A stretch of DNA of 64,000 bases from Closterium sp. Naga37s-1 (taxonomy: Eukaryota > Streptophyta > Zygnematophyceae > Desmidiales > Closteriaceae), in assembly GCA_947471745.1 (NCBI GenBank), contig CANJKZ010000010.1, positions 7,520,001 to 7,584,000 of the forward strand, written 5' to 3'. This document shows, piece by piece, positions 29,380 to 39,396 of this stretch. Numbering within the stretch: the first letter of the stretch is position 1; the number at the start of each line of letters is the position of its first letter. The translations under genes and the position numbers were made by a program. The notes beneath the pieces are model-generated. The model had not been told where the DNA came from. It ran no database searches and was given only the letters and a program-made list of their open reading frames with translations.

Positions 29380-31296
29380 GTGCAGCGTGGCGGGTTCGGC
29401 GGCGGCCAGAGGCAGCAGCAGCAGCGTCCCAGCGAGACCCAGTCGCCCCAGCAGCTCCGTGAGTGGTACTCTCAGCGTGGGGGGTTTGGGGGTGGAGGTA
29501 CCTGCCCGTACGTCATCCGCACAGGTGACCGCACTGGCCAGACCTGTGGGAGGTTTCACACGGCGCAGCGCTGTTTCTTTCGCCTCGACGACGCCTGGCG
29601 CGAGCAGTTTCCTAACGCCTCTGAGCTGCCCCACTGGGCTGATCTGCTTAAGAAGGGGATTGATATCTTTGCTCTTGATTATGATGCTATCCTTGCTGCT
29701 ATGTATGCATTGACTATTAGTGTTGAGGGTGACTGTTACCTGCGTGTACCGCCCGACCCGGGTATTGGGACCAGTGAGGCTGCAGCTCTAGGTGCTCGTG
29801 CGTCTACTGCTCTAGGTCCTGGTGAGGCTGCTGCTCTAGGTGCTAGTGCGTCTGCGTCTACTGGTACCGCGTATACTGAGGCACTGCACACCTTCACGCT
29901 GGACTCAGGTGCTTCCCGCTGTTTCTTTCGCGACCGCACTGCCCTAGAGCAGCTTCCTAGACCGGTTGCTGTCTCCCTGGCTGACCCCTCAGGGGGTCCG
30001 GTCCTTGCGACCTCCACCACTGCCCTCCCTTGTCCTGCTGTCCCGTCTGGCACGCTGTCGGGCCTTTACCTCCCCTCGTTCTCTACGAACTTGGTGGCGG
30101 GTTCCGCGCTCCAGGACGCGGGTGTTCACCAGTTCACCCCTGCCTACGAGCGTGTGACGCACTGCACGTGTGCCCAGACGGGTCGTCACCTGGCTACCTT
30201 CAATCGGCAGCCGGGGTCGGACTTGTACACACTGACCACTGAGTCCCCTCAGGTAGCTACGTCTGCGTCTGCGTCAGGTCAGCTGTCGGCCCCCTGCTCG
30301 TGTCGCTCCCTGTCGCACCGGACTGTCCTCTGGCACCACCGCCTTGGTCACCCGTCAGTGCAGCGCCTTCGCTGCATGCATTCCCGGTACCTTGTCTCTG
30401 GTCTTCCCAGGGTTCTCCCTCCCCTCCCACCCTCGCCTGCTCCTCCCTGTCTTCCCTGTGTCGAGGGGCGGCAGCGCGCCACTCCTCACTCCTCCTCGTT
30501 CCCTCCCACAGAGGCTCCCCTGCAGACTCTCCACCTAGACGTGTGGGGCCCCGCCCGCGTCCGGGGACAGGGCCACGAGCGGTACTTTCTGCTGGTCGTC
30601 AACGACTACACGCGCTACACCACGGTCTTCCCCTTGCGTACCAAGGGTGAGGTCCCTGATGTTTTGATCCCTTGGATCCGCGCTGCTCGTCTCCAGCTCC
30701 GCAAGCGGTTCCAGTTGGACTTTCCTGTCCTGCGTCTGCACTCTGACAGAGGTGGTGAGTTTTCCTCTGACCTCTTGGCAGCCTACTGTGCGGAGCACGG
30801 CATCTGCCAGACGTTCACTCTTCCGGCCTCTCCGCAGCAGAATGGGGTTGCTGAGCGCCGCATTGGTCTAGTCATGGAGGTCGCTCGTACCTCCATGATC
30901 CATGCGGCTGCCCCCCATTTCCTGTGGCCGTTTGCAGTGCAGTACGCCGCGCATCAGCTCAACCTCTGGCCCCGTGTCTCCGTTCCGGAGACCTCGCCCA
31001 CACTGCGCTGGACGGGGGAGGTTGGCGATGCGTCGGTGTTCCGAGTTTGGGGATGTCGAGCCTTTGTCGCGATACGTCCGCGGACAAGCTCTCCTCCCGT
31101 GCCGTTCCCTGTGTCTTCCTTGGCTTTGTCCCTGACGCGCCTGGCTGGCAGTTTTACCACCCCACCTCGCGCCGTGTCTTCCCCTCTCAGGACGTCACCT
31201 TTGATGAGTCGGTACCCTTTTACCGTCTCTTCCCCTACCGCACTGCCCCGCTCCCCCCCCCGCCGCTCTTCCTCACCCCAGGTGTCCCGTCGGTAG
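29380..31296 (+). CDS. R6 Cys/His motif, protease and integrase
   Basis: A 638-codon frame. CPYVIRTGDRTGQTCG and FHTAQRCF (residues about 45-68) carry the family's spaced Cys/His motif, TLDSGASRCFF (about 173) is the protease, and LWHHRLGHPSVQRLR (about 322) the pre-integrase. Integrase has LHLDVWGPARVRGQGHERYF (about 385), LHSDRGGEFSS (about 453) and NGVAERRIG (about 488), with all acidic residues. One C is missing at about 31067-31071 (GTCGCG for GTCCGCG), so the last roughly 75 residues are out of frame. The true frame goes on in 31073-32159. Confidence 0.9.
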   Translation: MQRGGFGGGQRQQQQRPSETQSPQQLREWYSQRGGFGGGGTCPYVIRTGDRTGQTCGRFHTAQRCFFRLDDAWREQFPNASELPHWADLLKKGIDIFALDYDAILAAMYALTISVEGDCYLRVPPDPGIGTSEAAALGARASTALGPGEAAALGASASASTGTAYTEALHTFTLDSGASRCFFRDRTALEQLPRPVAVSLADPSGGPVLATSTTALPCPAVPSGTLSGLYLPSFSTNLVAGSALQDAGVHQFTPAYERVTHCTCAQTGRHLATFNRQPGSDLYTLTTESPQVATSASASGQLSAPCSCRSLSHRTVLWHHRLGHPSVQRLRCMHSRYLVSGLPRVLPPLPPSPAPPCLPCVEGRQRATPHSSSFPPTEAPLQTLHLDVWGPARVRGQGHERYFLLVVNDYTRYTTVFPLRTKGEVPDVLIPWIRAARLQLRKRFQLDFPVLRLHSDRGGEFSSDLLAAYCAEHGICQTFTLPASPQQNGVAERRIGLVMEVARTSMIHAAAPHFLWPFAVQYAAHQLNLWPRVSVPETSPTLRWTGEVGDASVFRVWGCRAFVAIRPRTSSPPVPFPVSSLALSLTRLAGSFTTPPRAVSSPLRTSPLMSRYPFTVSSPTALPRSPPRRSSSPQVSRR

Positions 31297-32159
31297 ACCC
31301 CCTCCCTCCCCAGGGTGCTGCTCCCTCAGGTGTTTCCCAGGTAGACCCGGTCGAGCCTATCGAGGTAGCTGTTGACTCTGGTCCTGCGCGAGGTGCTGAG
31401 CTTGCTGATCCTGGTGGTGCTGGGTCTGGGGGTACTGAGACTGGGGGTGCTGAGCCTGGGGGTGCGGAGACTTGGGGTGCTGAGCCTGGGGGTGCGGAGA
31501 CTGCGGGCGCTGAGCCTGGGGGTGCTGAGCCTGGGGGTGCTGCGAGTGGGGGTGCTGAGCCTAGAGGAGCTGAGCCTAGGGGTTTTGAGACTGACCGTAC
31601 TGCGCCTGGTGGCGCTCCCTCTTCACAGCAGCTGCGTGAGTGGTACTCCCAGAGTTACAGCCTCTGTCGCGGGGCTACTGGAGCTGGGGGGTCTACTGGA
31701 GTTGGGGCTGGTGGCCCTGCGGGTGTAGTGTCGCAGCCGGAGCCTCCCTCCCTTCAGCGGCTACGTGAGTGGTACGCTCGGCGCTGCAGCCTCCCGAGTG
31801 GAGCTCCTGGTGTTGAGGTGCCACCCGCTGGAGGCCCTGCTGCTACTGGAGGTACTGGAGCTGCTGGAGGTGCTGCTGGTTCTGGTGCTGCTGGAGGTGC
31901 TACTGGTGCTGCTGGAGGTCCTCGAGCTGCTGGAGGTGCTGCTGGTGCTGGTACTGCTGGTGCTGGTGCTGCTGGAGGTCCTGGAGCTGCTGGAGGTGCT
32001 CCTGGTGCTGGTCCGGCTGGAGGTTCTGGTGCTGTCTCTGCTGGTTCTGGGGGCACTTCACGGTCGCGGCCGTACTTCGTTCCGCTCCTTCAGCAGGTTC
32101 TTGGTCAGCCGCCTCCTCCTGGTCCTCCTCCCTCCCTAGGGTGTCCTCCGCCTGTCTAG
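31073..32159 (+). pseudogene. R6 integrase C-terminal end and linker
   Basis: After the one-base loss the family frame continues with DTSADKLSSRAVPCVFLGF and DVTFDESVPFYRLFPY, then the GGAEPGG repeats and a Gly/Ala-rich repeat linker. It ends at TAG 32157-32159, followed by TAG at 32163-32165. Both are CAG in R11, so two C-to-T changes explain them. Confidence 0.88.
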
Positions 32160-32261
32160 TCGTAGTCACAGCTACCGCCTGCCTCACCACTCCCTAGTCC
32201 TTCTCCCTACACTGGTCCGACAGGTGGTCTTACGGAGCGTCGTGAGCCTGAGTCTCGTCCG

Positions 32262-34334
32262 ATGTCGCCTGAGTCTCGTCCTGCGTCACCTGTTCGTGCT
32301 GCTCGCACTGGTCGCCGTGTTCCGCGTGAGCGTCCTCCACCTGTCCCTCGCACACACTATATGACTCTGCATCCTTCCACTGCTCCACAGCGTGTCCCTC
32401 TGCCGTCTCCTCCTGCGTCCTCTCTTCCTGCCCTCGCTGACCCGGAGTCTGACTCCCTTCGTGCTGCTAGTCCTACTGTCACGCGTCTCCTGTCCACTGT
32501 TGTCACTGACCCTTCCTTTGGGTCAGCTGCTGCGTCTGCCTTAGTTGCTGAGCTTGTCGACTTTGCTGCTCACTGTCGTCTAGACTACGCTGCCAATCTT
32601 GATGCTGAGTCTGTCTATCGACCGTCCGTCGGGGGTGAGTGTGCTCTTGGCACGGACGTCCTTGAGAACAGGCAGGAGGAGTTTGAGTGCTTTGCTGCTG
32701 CTGTACCCCATCTTGCGGCCATGCTGCTTGCCCCTGAGGGAGACCCGGATGCTCCAGACATCCCGACCCCGCGCTCTTACGCTGAGGCGATCGCGGGTGA
32801 GTACTCCTCTCAGTGGCAGACAGCCATGGACACAGAGATGGCATCCTGGAAGTCCACTGGCACTTACGTCGACGACGTTCCCCCTCCTGGGGCAAACATC
32901 GTCAGTGGCATGTGGATTTTCAGGGTGAAGTGGCCGCCAGGTTCTCCGCCTGTCTTCAAGGCTCGTTACGTTGCTCGAGGCTTCAGTCAGCGAGAGGGAG
33001 TAGACTTCTTCCAGACCTTCTCCCCTACCCCGAAGATAACCACTCTTCGGGTGCTGCTGCACGTTGCCGCTCAGCGTGACTACAAGCTTCACTCTCTTGA
33101 CTTCAGCAAAGCTTTCTTGCAGGGCAGTCTACACGAGGAGATCTGGCTGCGCCACCCTCCTGGCTTCACTGGGTCGTTTCCTCCTGGTACCCAGTGGAGC
33201 CTCCGGCGGCCAGTCTACGGTCTCCGCCAGGCGCCACGTGAGTGGGACGACACACTGAGGACTACACTTGCGGCTCTTGGGTTCGCGCCTTCTACTGCTG
33301 ACCCGTCGCTATTTCTGCGCACCAACACTTCACTGCCGCCGTTCTACATCCTCGTGTACGTCGACGACTTGGTCTTTGCCATTGCTGACACTGAGGCTCT
33401 CGCCCACGTGAAGTCGGAGCTGCAGAAGAGACACACGTGCACAGACCTGGGTGAGCTGACAAGCTATCTTGGCTTGCGGATCACCCGGGACAGAGCACGC
33501 CGCACTATCACCCTGACTCAGTCACACATGGTGCAGCAGGTCCTTCAGCGCTTCGGCTTCACCTGGTCCTCGGCACAGGCCACTCCTCTGGCTACAGGTC
33601 ACTCGCTCTCAGCTCCACCTTCGGACGAGTCCGTAGAGCCGAGTGGTCCTTACCCAGAGCTAGTTGGCTGCCTCATGTACCTGATGACTTGCACTCGTCC
33701 TGACCTCGCGTACCCTCTTGGTCTTCTGGCTCACTACGTGGCTCCTGGTCGGCACCGACCTGAGCACATGGCTGCTGCTAAGAGGGTACTGCGCTACTTG
33801 TGCAGTACATCAGGCATGGGGCTAATGCTTGGAGGGAGGAGCTCAGTTGTTCTCACTGGGCACTCAGACGCTTCTTGGGTTGACGACCAGGCTACTCAGC
33901 GGTCGTCACAGGGTTACACCTTCAGTCTTGGCTCTGGCTCGGTTTCTTGGCGTTCTACTCGCTCGTCTTCAGTTCTCAGCTCCAGTTGTGAGGCTGAGAT
34001 CTACGCCACAGCCATGGCTGCACAGGAGTTGCGCTGGCTCACCTACCTGCTTACTGACCTGGGAGAGCGGCCTCGTTCTCCTCCAGTGCTGTACGTCGAC
34101 AACAAGGCTGCCATTGCCTTGTGTGAGGAGCACAGACTGGAGCACAGAACGAAGCACATCGCTCTGCGTTACTTCCTGGCTCGAGAGTTGCAGCAGCGTG
34201 GTCAGCTTCGCCTGCGTTACGTGGCCACTCAGGCCAACACTACTGATATATTCACCAAGGCACTTCAGTCTGGTGATCATCAGCGTTTCTGCACTATGCT
34301 AGGGCTTGTGCCCACCTTTCCTCACTTGCTGTAG
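32262..34334 (+). CDS. R6 reverse transcriptase and RNase H
   Basis: A 690-codon frame from an ATG. The family frame is open from 32166. It contains AEMASWKSTGTY equivalent TEMASWKSTGTY (about 32840), SGMWIFRVKWPPG, LDFSKAFLQGSLHEEIW (33090), VYGLRQAPREWDD (33215), LVYVDDLVFA (33350), CTRPDLAYPL (33690), DASWVDDQAT (33870), SSCEAEIYA (33980), YVDNKAAIAL (34092) and DIFTKAL (34245), ending TAG. All catalytic residues of RT and RNase H seem present. It is separated from integrase by two stops upstream. Confidence 0.92.
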   Translation: MSPESRPASPVRAARTGRRVPRERPPPVPRTHYMTLHPSTAPQRVPLPSPPASSLPALADPESDSLRAASPTVTRLLSTVVTDPSFGSAAASALVAELVDFAAHCRLDYAANLDAESVYRPSVGGECALGTDVLENRQEEFECFAAAVPHLAAMLLAPEGDPDAPDIPTPRSYAEAIAGEYSSQWQTAMDTEMASWKSTGTYVDDVPPPGANIVSGMWIFRVKWPPGSPPVFKARYVARGFSQREGVDFFQTFSPTPKITTLRVLLHVAAQRDYKLHSLDFSKAFLQGSLHEEIWLRHPPGFTGSFPPGTQWSLRRPVYGLRQAPREWDDTLRTTLAALGFAPSTADPSLFLRTNTSLPPFYILVYVDDLVFAIADTEALAHVKSELQKRHTCTDLGELTSYLGLRITRDRARRTITLTQSHMVQQVLQRFGFTWSSAQATPLATGHSLSAPPSDESVEPSGPYPELVGCLMYLMTCTRPDLAYPLGLLAHYVAPGRHRPEHMAAAKRVLRYLCSTSGMGLMLGGRSSVVLTGHSDASWVDDQATQRSSQGYTFSLGSGSVSWRSTRSSSVLSSSCEAEIYATAMAAQELRWLTYLLTDLGERPRSPPVLYVDNKAAIALCEEHRLEHRTKHIALRYFLARELQQRGQLRLRYVATQANTTDIFTKALQSGDHQRFCTMLGLVPTFPHLL

Positions 34335-34571
34335 GCTTGCCTGTACTGTGATCCATATATATATATATATATATACCTGCATGCTTGCTTTGCTAGGTAT
34401 AGATCAGTGTGTTGTTTGTGTTGCATATATGCCTCTGCATGTGAACTGGCCTTGTGGCTCTTTGCTTGTGCTCAGAGAGTGTGGTGACGTTGTGATCCAC
34501 CCTGAGCTTGCCTTGCCTTTCTTGACTGGTCTTGTGACCCCTTGCTCTCCCCCACTTAGCCTATGGGGGTG
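34335..34571 (+). other. R6 3' tail and polypurine tract
   Basis: An (AT)n run at 34351-34373, the shared GTGATCCACCCTGAGCTTG block and CTATGGGGGTG directly before the 3' LTR. Confidence 0.8.
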
Positions 34572-34697
34572 TGTCAAACATTGTATATGTTGTTGTTCTG
34601 TAGGCTATAGTGGGTTTAGCCTTAGGGGGTACAATATTCTAGGGTTTCCCACTTGTACTCCCAATCTTGCTAGTACAATCACTTCTTGTTTCTAACA
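34572..34697 (+). repeat. R6 3' LTR (126 bp)
   Basis: Near copy of 27872-27997, followed by the second CTGGG target copy. Confidence 0.95.
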
Positions 34698-34806
34698 CTG
34701 GGTGAGGCAGATGGTGAAGGAGGGGATTGTTGAGCTTCACCATGTGAAGGCTAGCAAGCAGGCGGCAGATTTTCTCACCAAGAGACTTCCCGAGAGCGCA
34801 CATTAG
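34698..34806 (+). pseudogene. R5 RNase H, last part
   Basis: Resumes the R5 frame after R6: VRQMVKEGIVELHHVKASKQ then AADFLTKRLPESAH and TAG at 34804-34806, the usual copia pol C-terminus. 34807-34942 is the R5 3' untranslated tail and ends in a purine run (GAGGGGGAG) before the LTR. Confidence 0.9.
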
Positions 34807-34942
34807 AAGTGTGCTAAGATGTGTGGCATGGCATTGCACTAGTGTGGGCAGCAGTTTCATGAGTGCATGTATGATTGTGTGCATGAGAGCTTGCATGTGT
34901 GTGAGTGTGTGTGCATGCAGTCCGTTAGTCTGAGGGGGAGTT

Positions 34943-35712
34943 TGTTGGATGCACGCCATTCTGAGTGCATGTCATCCTAACGTCCTGCCGAGTGCTCGTG
35001 CTATTCATGCGTGCATTGTTTGCATGAGCATATGTCATTGTGCATGGCTGTTGGATATTTTCATCTCTGTGTTTTTCTCCGAGTTTAAATGCTTGATCAT
35101 GCAGGAGAAATCCAGAGCTTTCCAACGATACCAAGATCGCCTTATTCCGACCAAGATCGCCCAAGTTACAAGATTTCCAAGACTTGGATTTCTTAACACC
35201 TTTTGGGGTTATATCTAATTTGGGTGATTACTTGGACATGACTATAAAGAAATCTTTGGTTGGGTGGTTAGGAAGGCAACTTTGACTTTTGGATTGGGTT
35301 GGCTAGAAGTTTCTAGCATGGGTTGCAAATGTTGCAACACCTAGGCAAAATCCAACTAGATTGGATTTTGCATGTGACACCTCAAGGAGCTCATGATGAG
35401 GGTTGCATCCTTGCTGCTAGGAAGGTTCGTACCATCCTTTCCTAGCTCTTGGAGAACCCCTTCCCTCTCATGGTTCTCTTGGAGGTTCCCAACTCCAACA
35501 CTCTATGCTCCAATGCTTGTACTTCCTCTACCATTCTAGTCATGTGGCTGCTGGACGTTTTTACTTGGTTCTCACTCTCTAGACCATCTTAATGACTGAT
35601 TCAACTTGGAGATGGTAGCTAAGCCTAAGACGCAACTTCTACCGAGCGGATTTGCGTTTAATTGAGTATTGATTTCTTCGTAAGCTCTCAAAGTGACGGA
35701 TCCTGAACAACA
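34943..35712 (+). repeat. R5 3' LTR (770 bp)
   Basis: TGTTGGATGCACGCC to GAACAACA, then target copy CCTTG. It contains a TATA-like ACTATAAAG near 35243. Much longer than the LTRs of the R1 family. Confidence 0.9.
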
Positions 35713-36309
35713 CCTTGCTTACCCTCTTAGCATCCTGGCACGCTACGTTGCGCCCGGGAGACACCGACCAGAGCACTGGAAGGCCGCTAAGAGGTGATGC
35801 GCTACTTGTGTAGTACGTCGGGCATGGGGCTCGTGCTTGGAGGACGGGCTCGAGTTGTCCTCACTGGTCACGTAGACGCTTCTTGGGTTGACGACTTGGC
35901 TACGCAGCGGTCGTCACAGGGTTACACCTTCAGCCTTGGCTCCGGTTATGTTTCGTGGCGGTCTACTAGCTCGTCTTCTGTTCTCAGCTCCAGTTGTGAG
36001 GCTGAGATCTACGCAGGGGCCATGGCTGCACAGGAATTACGTTGGCTTACCTACCTGCTGACCGACTTGGGAGAGCCGCCTCGTTCTCCTCCAGTTCTAT
36101 ACGTCGAAAACAAGGCCACGATTGCCTTGTGTCAGGAGCACAGACTGGAGCACAGAACGAAGCACATCGCTCTGCGCTACTTCCTTGCTCGAGAGTTGCA
36201 GCAGCGTGGTCAGCTTCGTCTTGTTTACGTGGCCTCTCAGGCCAACACTGCTGATATCTTCACCAAGGCACTTCAGCCTTGTGCCTACTTTGTTTTTGTA
36301 CTGTTCTAG
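35713..36309 (+). pseudogene. R4 RNase H, last part
   Basis: Continues R4 pol after R5: LAYPLSILARYVAPGRHRPE, then one G is missing in AAGAGGTGATG (near 35793), shifting frame. The open piece 35794-36309 has MRYLCSTSGMGLVLGG, DASWVDDLAT, SSCEAEIYA, a changed YVENKATIAL (usually YVDNKA, so an RNase H acidic residue is Glu) and ADIFTKAL. The C-terminus differs from relatives because of a small deletion near 36283. Confidence 0.88.
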
Positions 36310-36578
36310 GCCTTGTGCCTACTTTGCCTCACTTGCTCACTTCTTGACTTTGCATGTACTGTGATCTATATACATATGCCTGCATGCTTACACTTGCTAG
36401 GTTGTGATCACTGTACTGCTTGTTCTCCTATCTATATAACTCTGCATGTGAACTGGCTTTGTGGCAATTTGCTTGTGCTAAGACTGCATGGTGACTTTGT
36501 GATCCACCATGAGCTTACTTTGCTTTTCTTGACTGGTCTTATGACCCCTTGTTCTCCCCCACTTTGCCTATGGGGGTG

Positions 36579-36710
36579 TGTCAAACTATTATGTTGTGTG
36601 TGTTGTATAGGCTGTGATGGGGTAGCCCATACTGGGTACAACCTAATTAGGGTAGGTGCTTGTACCACATTTCTGTTCAATGCATTCATTCCTCGTTCAT
36701 TCTTCTGAGA
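36579..36710 (+). repeat. R4 3' LTR (132 bp)
   Basis: TGTCAAACTATTATG to TTCTGAGA; the terminal CA has become GA. Preceded by the CTATGGGGGTG polypurine tract and followed by target copy GTGGT. Confidence 0.92.
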
Positions 36711-36715
36711 GTGGT

Positions 36716-37360
36716 AACTAGACCTGATGCCATGTATGAATCACGCAGGTGCTCCCAAGTCACTTGCGCGGAAGCCCACTCTGATTTGTGGGAACGGATG
36801 CCAAGCTGCTCGACGGGGGAGAGGTTTCGGAGAAGAGCAGTGTACGCGAGGAGGGACTCGTGGTGGTACTGATTCTTCTCCTGGATGGTTCCTTCCGTCG
36901 GGAAAGAGTAAACTCCCGTTGCAGTGCATCCAGATCTGCGCGGTTGTTGCAGGAAGTTCAATTTTCGAACCTCCGCGTGTAGAAATCTTTGTCGTCGAAT
37001 GGAAGTGAGGTCTTCAGCTTTGATGTCAGATCAAACTTCGTTTGCATGGTTGCAATTGCCTCTGTTTGTGCGTGTTGTTGGCTGACGTGCGCAGGAGCTA
37101 AAGCTTGACGGTTGCCAAACGTGAAGGATATGTCGGAGTTGACGCAACGTTCTTCTCCTGGAAGAGGAAGTCCTACTACTCCTCTGGCGTAGCTTGAGCC
37201 ATCTGTTCATTGTTTGATGGCTCTCAAGGGCGTTGATGCGGGCAACGAGTTATTCAACGATGGCAGCACTGACGTAGTTCACCGCTAATGGCTCATTGGT
37301 CGTTGCTGGTAGTGGGCCCGTAGAATTCTAACAAGTAGCTTTCCCTTCAGGAGCCATAGT
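36716..37360 (-). pseudogene. R3 gag, N-terminal part
   Basis: A minus-strand ATG at about 37358 gives MAPEGKATC then a stop. Later pieces in frame or near-frame include NEPLAVNYVSAAIVE and, in 36686-36961, KNQYHHESLLAYTALLRNLS and WASAQVTWEHLRDSYMASGL. This is a UBN2-like copia gag carrying several stops. It connects to LTSVKMNQGEKAG at 19399-19262. Confidence 0.8.
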
Positions 37361-37465
37361 GATGCAAACTTGTAACAAGCATTCAATAAATTAGTTTATA
37401 TAGTGTTTGTTCTAGAAAGAGCAAGAACTTGCCAGATCTTATAGTCCACTCTTGTTCTGATTCCA

Positions 37466-37920
37466 TGTTGATATAACCGTGAATCGTGATGGATAGGATA
37501 AGACTTGCTAAGTTGTAAGGAGACAATGAAGTCTTGTAATGACCTTGTTAATTATACTTGAAAGAGAACAAGATGATTTAAAGATAGGAGTACACGGATA
37601 TAAATAGCAATCCTAGCTAGCCATGTACTATGAGGGGTACATTCCCTTATTATCTGTATTACATCACTAGAGTTACCGCGACTATTGCTCTACTTGATAG
37701 TTACCAAGTTGCAACTTGTAACCTCCGAGTACGGTTACTGGGCGCTCAACGATCATGACCGTTGACTATCTGCGACTGTTGACCTTCAAGTGACTCTCGA
37801 GCTGCCGCGTGCTCTATACGAGCTTAACGCGATAGTAGCACAGGTGTGATGCCTTGTTATGAAGTGATGCACTAAGTGAATCCTTCAAGAATGTTATCAT
37901 AAACATCGGTTATTCCAACA
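37466..37920 (-). repeat. LTR shared by R3 (5') and R7 (3'), 455 bp
   Basis: On the minus strand it starts TGTTGGAATAACC (37920) and ends ATATCAACA (37466). On its right lies a polypurine tract (AATGAAGGGGAG) of R7. On its left lies the primer site TGGAATCAGAAC (37452-37465) of R3. So a single LTR serves both neighbours, with no second LTR or target site between them. Confidence 0.82.
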
Positions 37921-38060
37921 CTCCCCTTCATTCCTGAAAGTGAGCCACGTGAGATTTCTTCAAGATCCCGCAGAGGTCAGCGCAGTGCTGGAACACTTAA
38001 CGTGGCAGCTACTTCATAAAAAAATCAGCTGCCATGTCACCAGTTGGGCAATACGATAGT

Positions 38061-38203
38061 TGTTTGAATCTAGCAACAGGAAGTAGAAACAAGAAAAGAG
38101 AGGTGCACTAGCAAGCAGTTGAGTATATATAGGAAACCCTAAACTAGGTTGTACTCGCTATAGAGTACCCCACTGCAGGCTAGACAAATACAACATTCTG
38201 ACA
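38061..38203 (-). repeat. R8 3' LTR (143 bp)
   Basis: Plus-strand edges TGTTTGAATC and ATTCTGACA, flanked on the left by ATAGT. Confidence 0.9.
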
Positions 38204-38799
38204 CACCCCCATAGCCAAAGTGGGGTGTAATCAGCACAATAAGCAGGCAGAGCAATAGTTCACAATGATAAGCAAAGCAAGAGGCTATCACAGAGGGCAA
38301 GTGAGGAGGAGGAGAGACTGTGGGGGCGAGAAGATGGGAGGCGACGGCTGAAGCTGCAGACACACGGGCGACAGGAGCGGCTGGCACAGTGGCTACCGGG
38401 ACAGCGCCCCGGACTACTGGAGTAACTGGCTCGGCGGCTACGAGGAGCGGCAGGAGCAACGGACCCACGGGTGACAGGCGCAGCAGGCTCTCTGGGCTAC
38501 CAGCGGCAGAGCCCCGGACTACAGGTGCTGCGGACGACAAGACGGCAGCCTCCGCTCAACCTCCCCCAACTGTCCCACCCCCCTTTCACACACCCCCTGC
38601 TGAACCCCTAGCTCCACTCCCATGACACCCCCCTAGCACCACTCCTTTGGCTCCCACACACCCACCCCCCTCAGCGGCAGCTGCAGCAGTGGGAGACGAG
38701 GGAGGAGGAGGAGCAAGGGGAGGAGTCCACAACCGCCACCCCCACACCCGCCACCCCCAAACCCTAACGCAGGAGGCACGGAGAGGGAGATGAAGCGGG

Positions 38800-39230
38800 G
38801 CGGCGCGCGGCCCCCAGGGCGCCACGACGGGCGACGGGATGGGGGGGACGCGCGGCCCCCGGGGCGCCACGATGGGCGACGGGATGGGGGGGACGCGCGG
38901 CCCCCGGGGCGCCTCGACGGGCGACGGGATGGGGGGGACGCGCGGCCCCCGTGACGCCACGACGGGCGACGGGAGAGGGGGAGACGCGCGGCCCCCGTGG
39001 CGCCGCGACGGGACGACGCGAAGTGGGGGGGAACGCGCGGCCCCCGGGGCGCCTCGACGGGCGACGGGATGGGGGGGGACGCGCGGCCCCCGTGACGCCA
39101 CGACGGGCGACGGGAGAGGGGGGACGCACGGCCCCCGGGGCGCCTCGACGGGCGACCGGATGGGGGGGACGCGCGGCCCCCGTGACGCCACGACGGGCGA
39201 TGGGAGAGGGCGCCACGACGGGAGACGAAA
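38800..39230 (-). repeat. R8 interior minisatellite, about 45-bp unit
   Basis: Eight to nine copies of a unit containing GACGCGCGGCCCCCGGGGCG and GACGGGCGACGGGATGGGGG. Near-45-bp spacing keeps several frames open, giving periodic MGGTRGPRGA-like ORFs that are not genes. Confidence 0.85.
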
Positions 39231-39341
39231 CCGCCGCGCGCGCCCAGGGCGCACGGCGGGCAGAAAACCGCCGCGCTCCACGAGCGCGCGGCGGGATGAA
39301 AAAGTGTCACGCGCCTGGGGCGCGTGACCAACAGAACAGTA

Positions 39342-39396
39342 GCAGCGGAATCATAAGGCGGGCCCACAGGCCAAGAGCGTAACAACTCTGATACCA
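39342..39396 (+). other. tRNA-iMet-like sequence next to the R8 primer site
   Basis: On the plus strand (antisense to R8) it reads GCAGCGGAA (39342), GGGCCCACAGG (39360) and CTCTGATACCA (39386-39396) in the order found in plant initiator tRNA-Met. GGGCCCACAGG equals the tRNA sequence with seven bases, including the anticodon loop, removed between two CCC runs. Not a functional tRNA. Confidence 0.75.

Larger units (their letters stand above)
27872..34697 (+). mobile_element. R6: R1-family copia element nested in R5
   Basis: LTRs of 126 bp at 27872-27997 and 34572-34697 differ at three positions. The target duplication CTGGG lies at 27867-27871 and 34698-34702. Removing R6 restores the R5 reading KWHW-VRQMVKEG. 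It contains a leader, gag with an internal deletion, and pol in three consecutive open pieces. It is the innermost element of the nest. Confidence 0.96.
24819..35712 (+). mobile_element. R5: copia element of a different family, split by R6
   Basis: Inserted in the R4 RNase H region with target duplication CCTTG at 24814-24818 and 35713-35717. The 3' LTR is 770 bp (34943-35712). The 5' LTR matches only its first 272 bases and then changes to unrelated sequence, so part of it is missing. R6 (27872-34697) interrupts its RNase H. Its own length is about 4.1 kb. Integrase and the first half of reverse transcriptase are deleted. Confidence 0.92.
19400..36710 (+). mobile_element. R4: copia element of the R1 family, split by R5
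   Basis: Bounded by 5' LTR 19400-19532 and 3' LTR 36579-36710, with target duplication GTGGT at 19395-19399 and 36711-36715. About 10.9 kb of its span is R5 (with R6 inside), so its own length is about 6.4 kb. The two LTRs differ at roughly ten positions plus one indel, so it is older than the elements nested in it. It lacks most of gag, its protease aspartate is changed, and pol has several stops and a deletion. Confidence 0.93.
36711..37920 (-). mobile_element. R3 (first part): 5' LTR and start of gag, minus strand
   Basis: Reading right to left: LTR 37920-37466, primer site, untranslated leader, gag. It continues at 19399 once R4 is removed. The join is supported by the R4 target copies GTGGT and by gag similarity running across the break. 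Confidence 0.9.
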
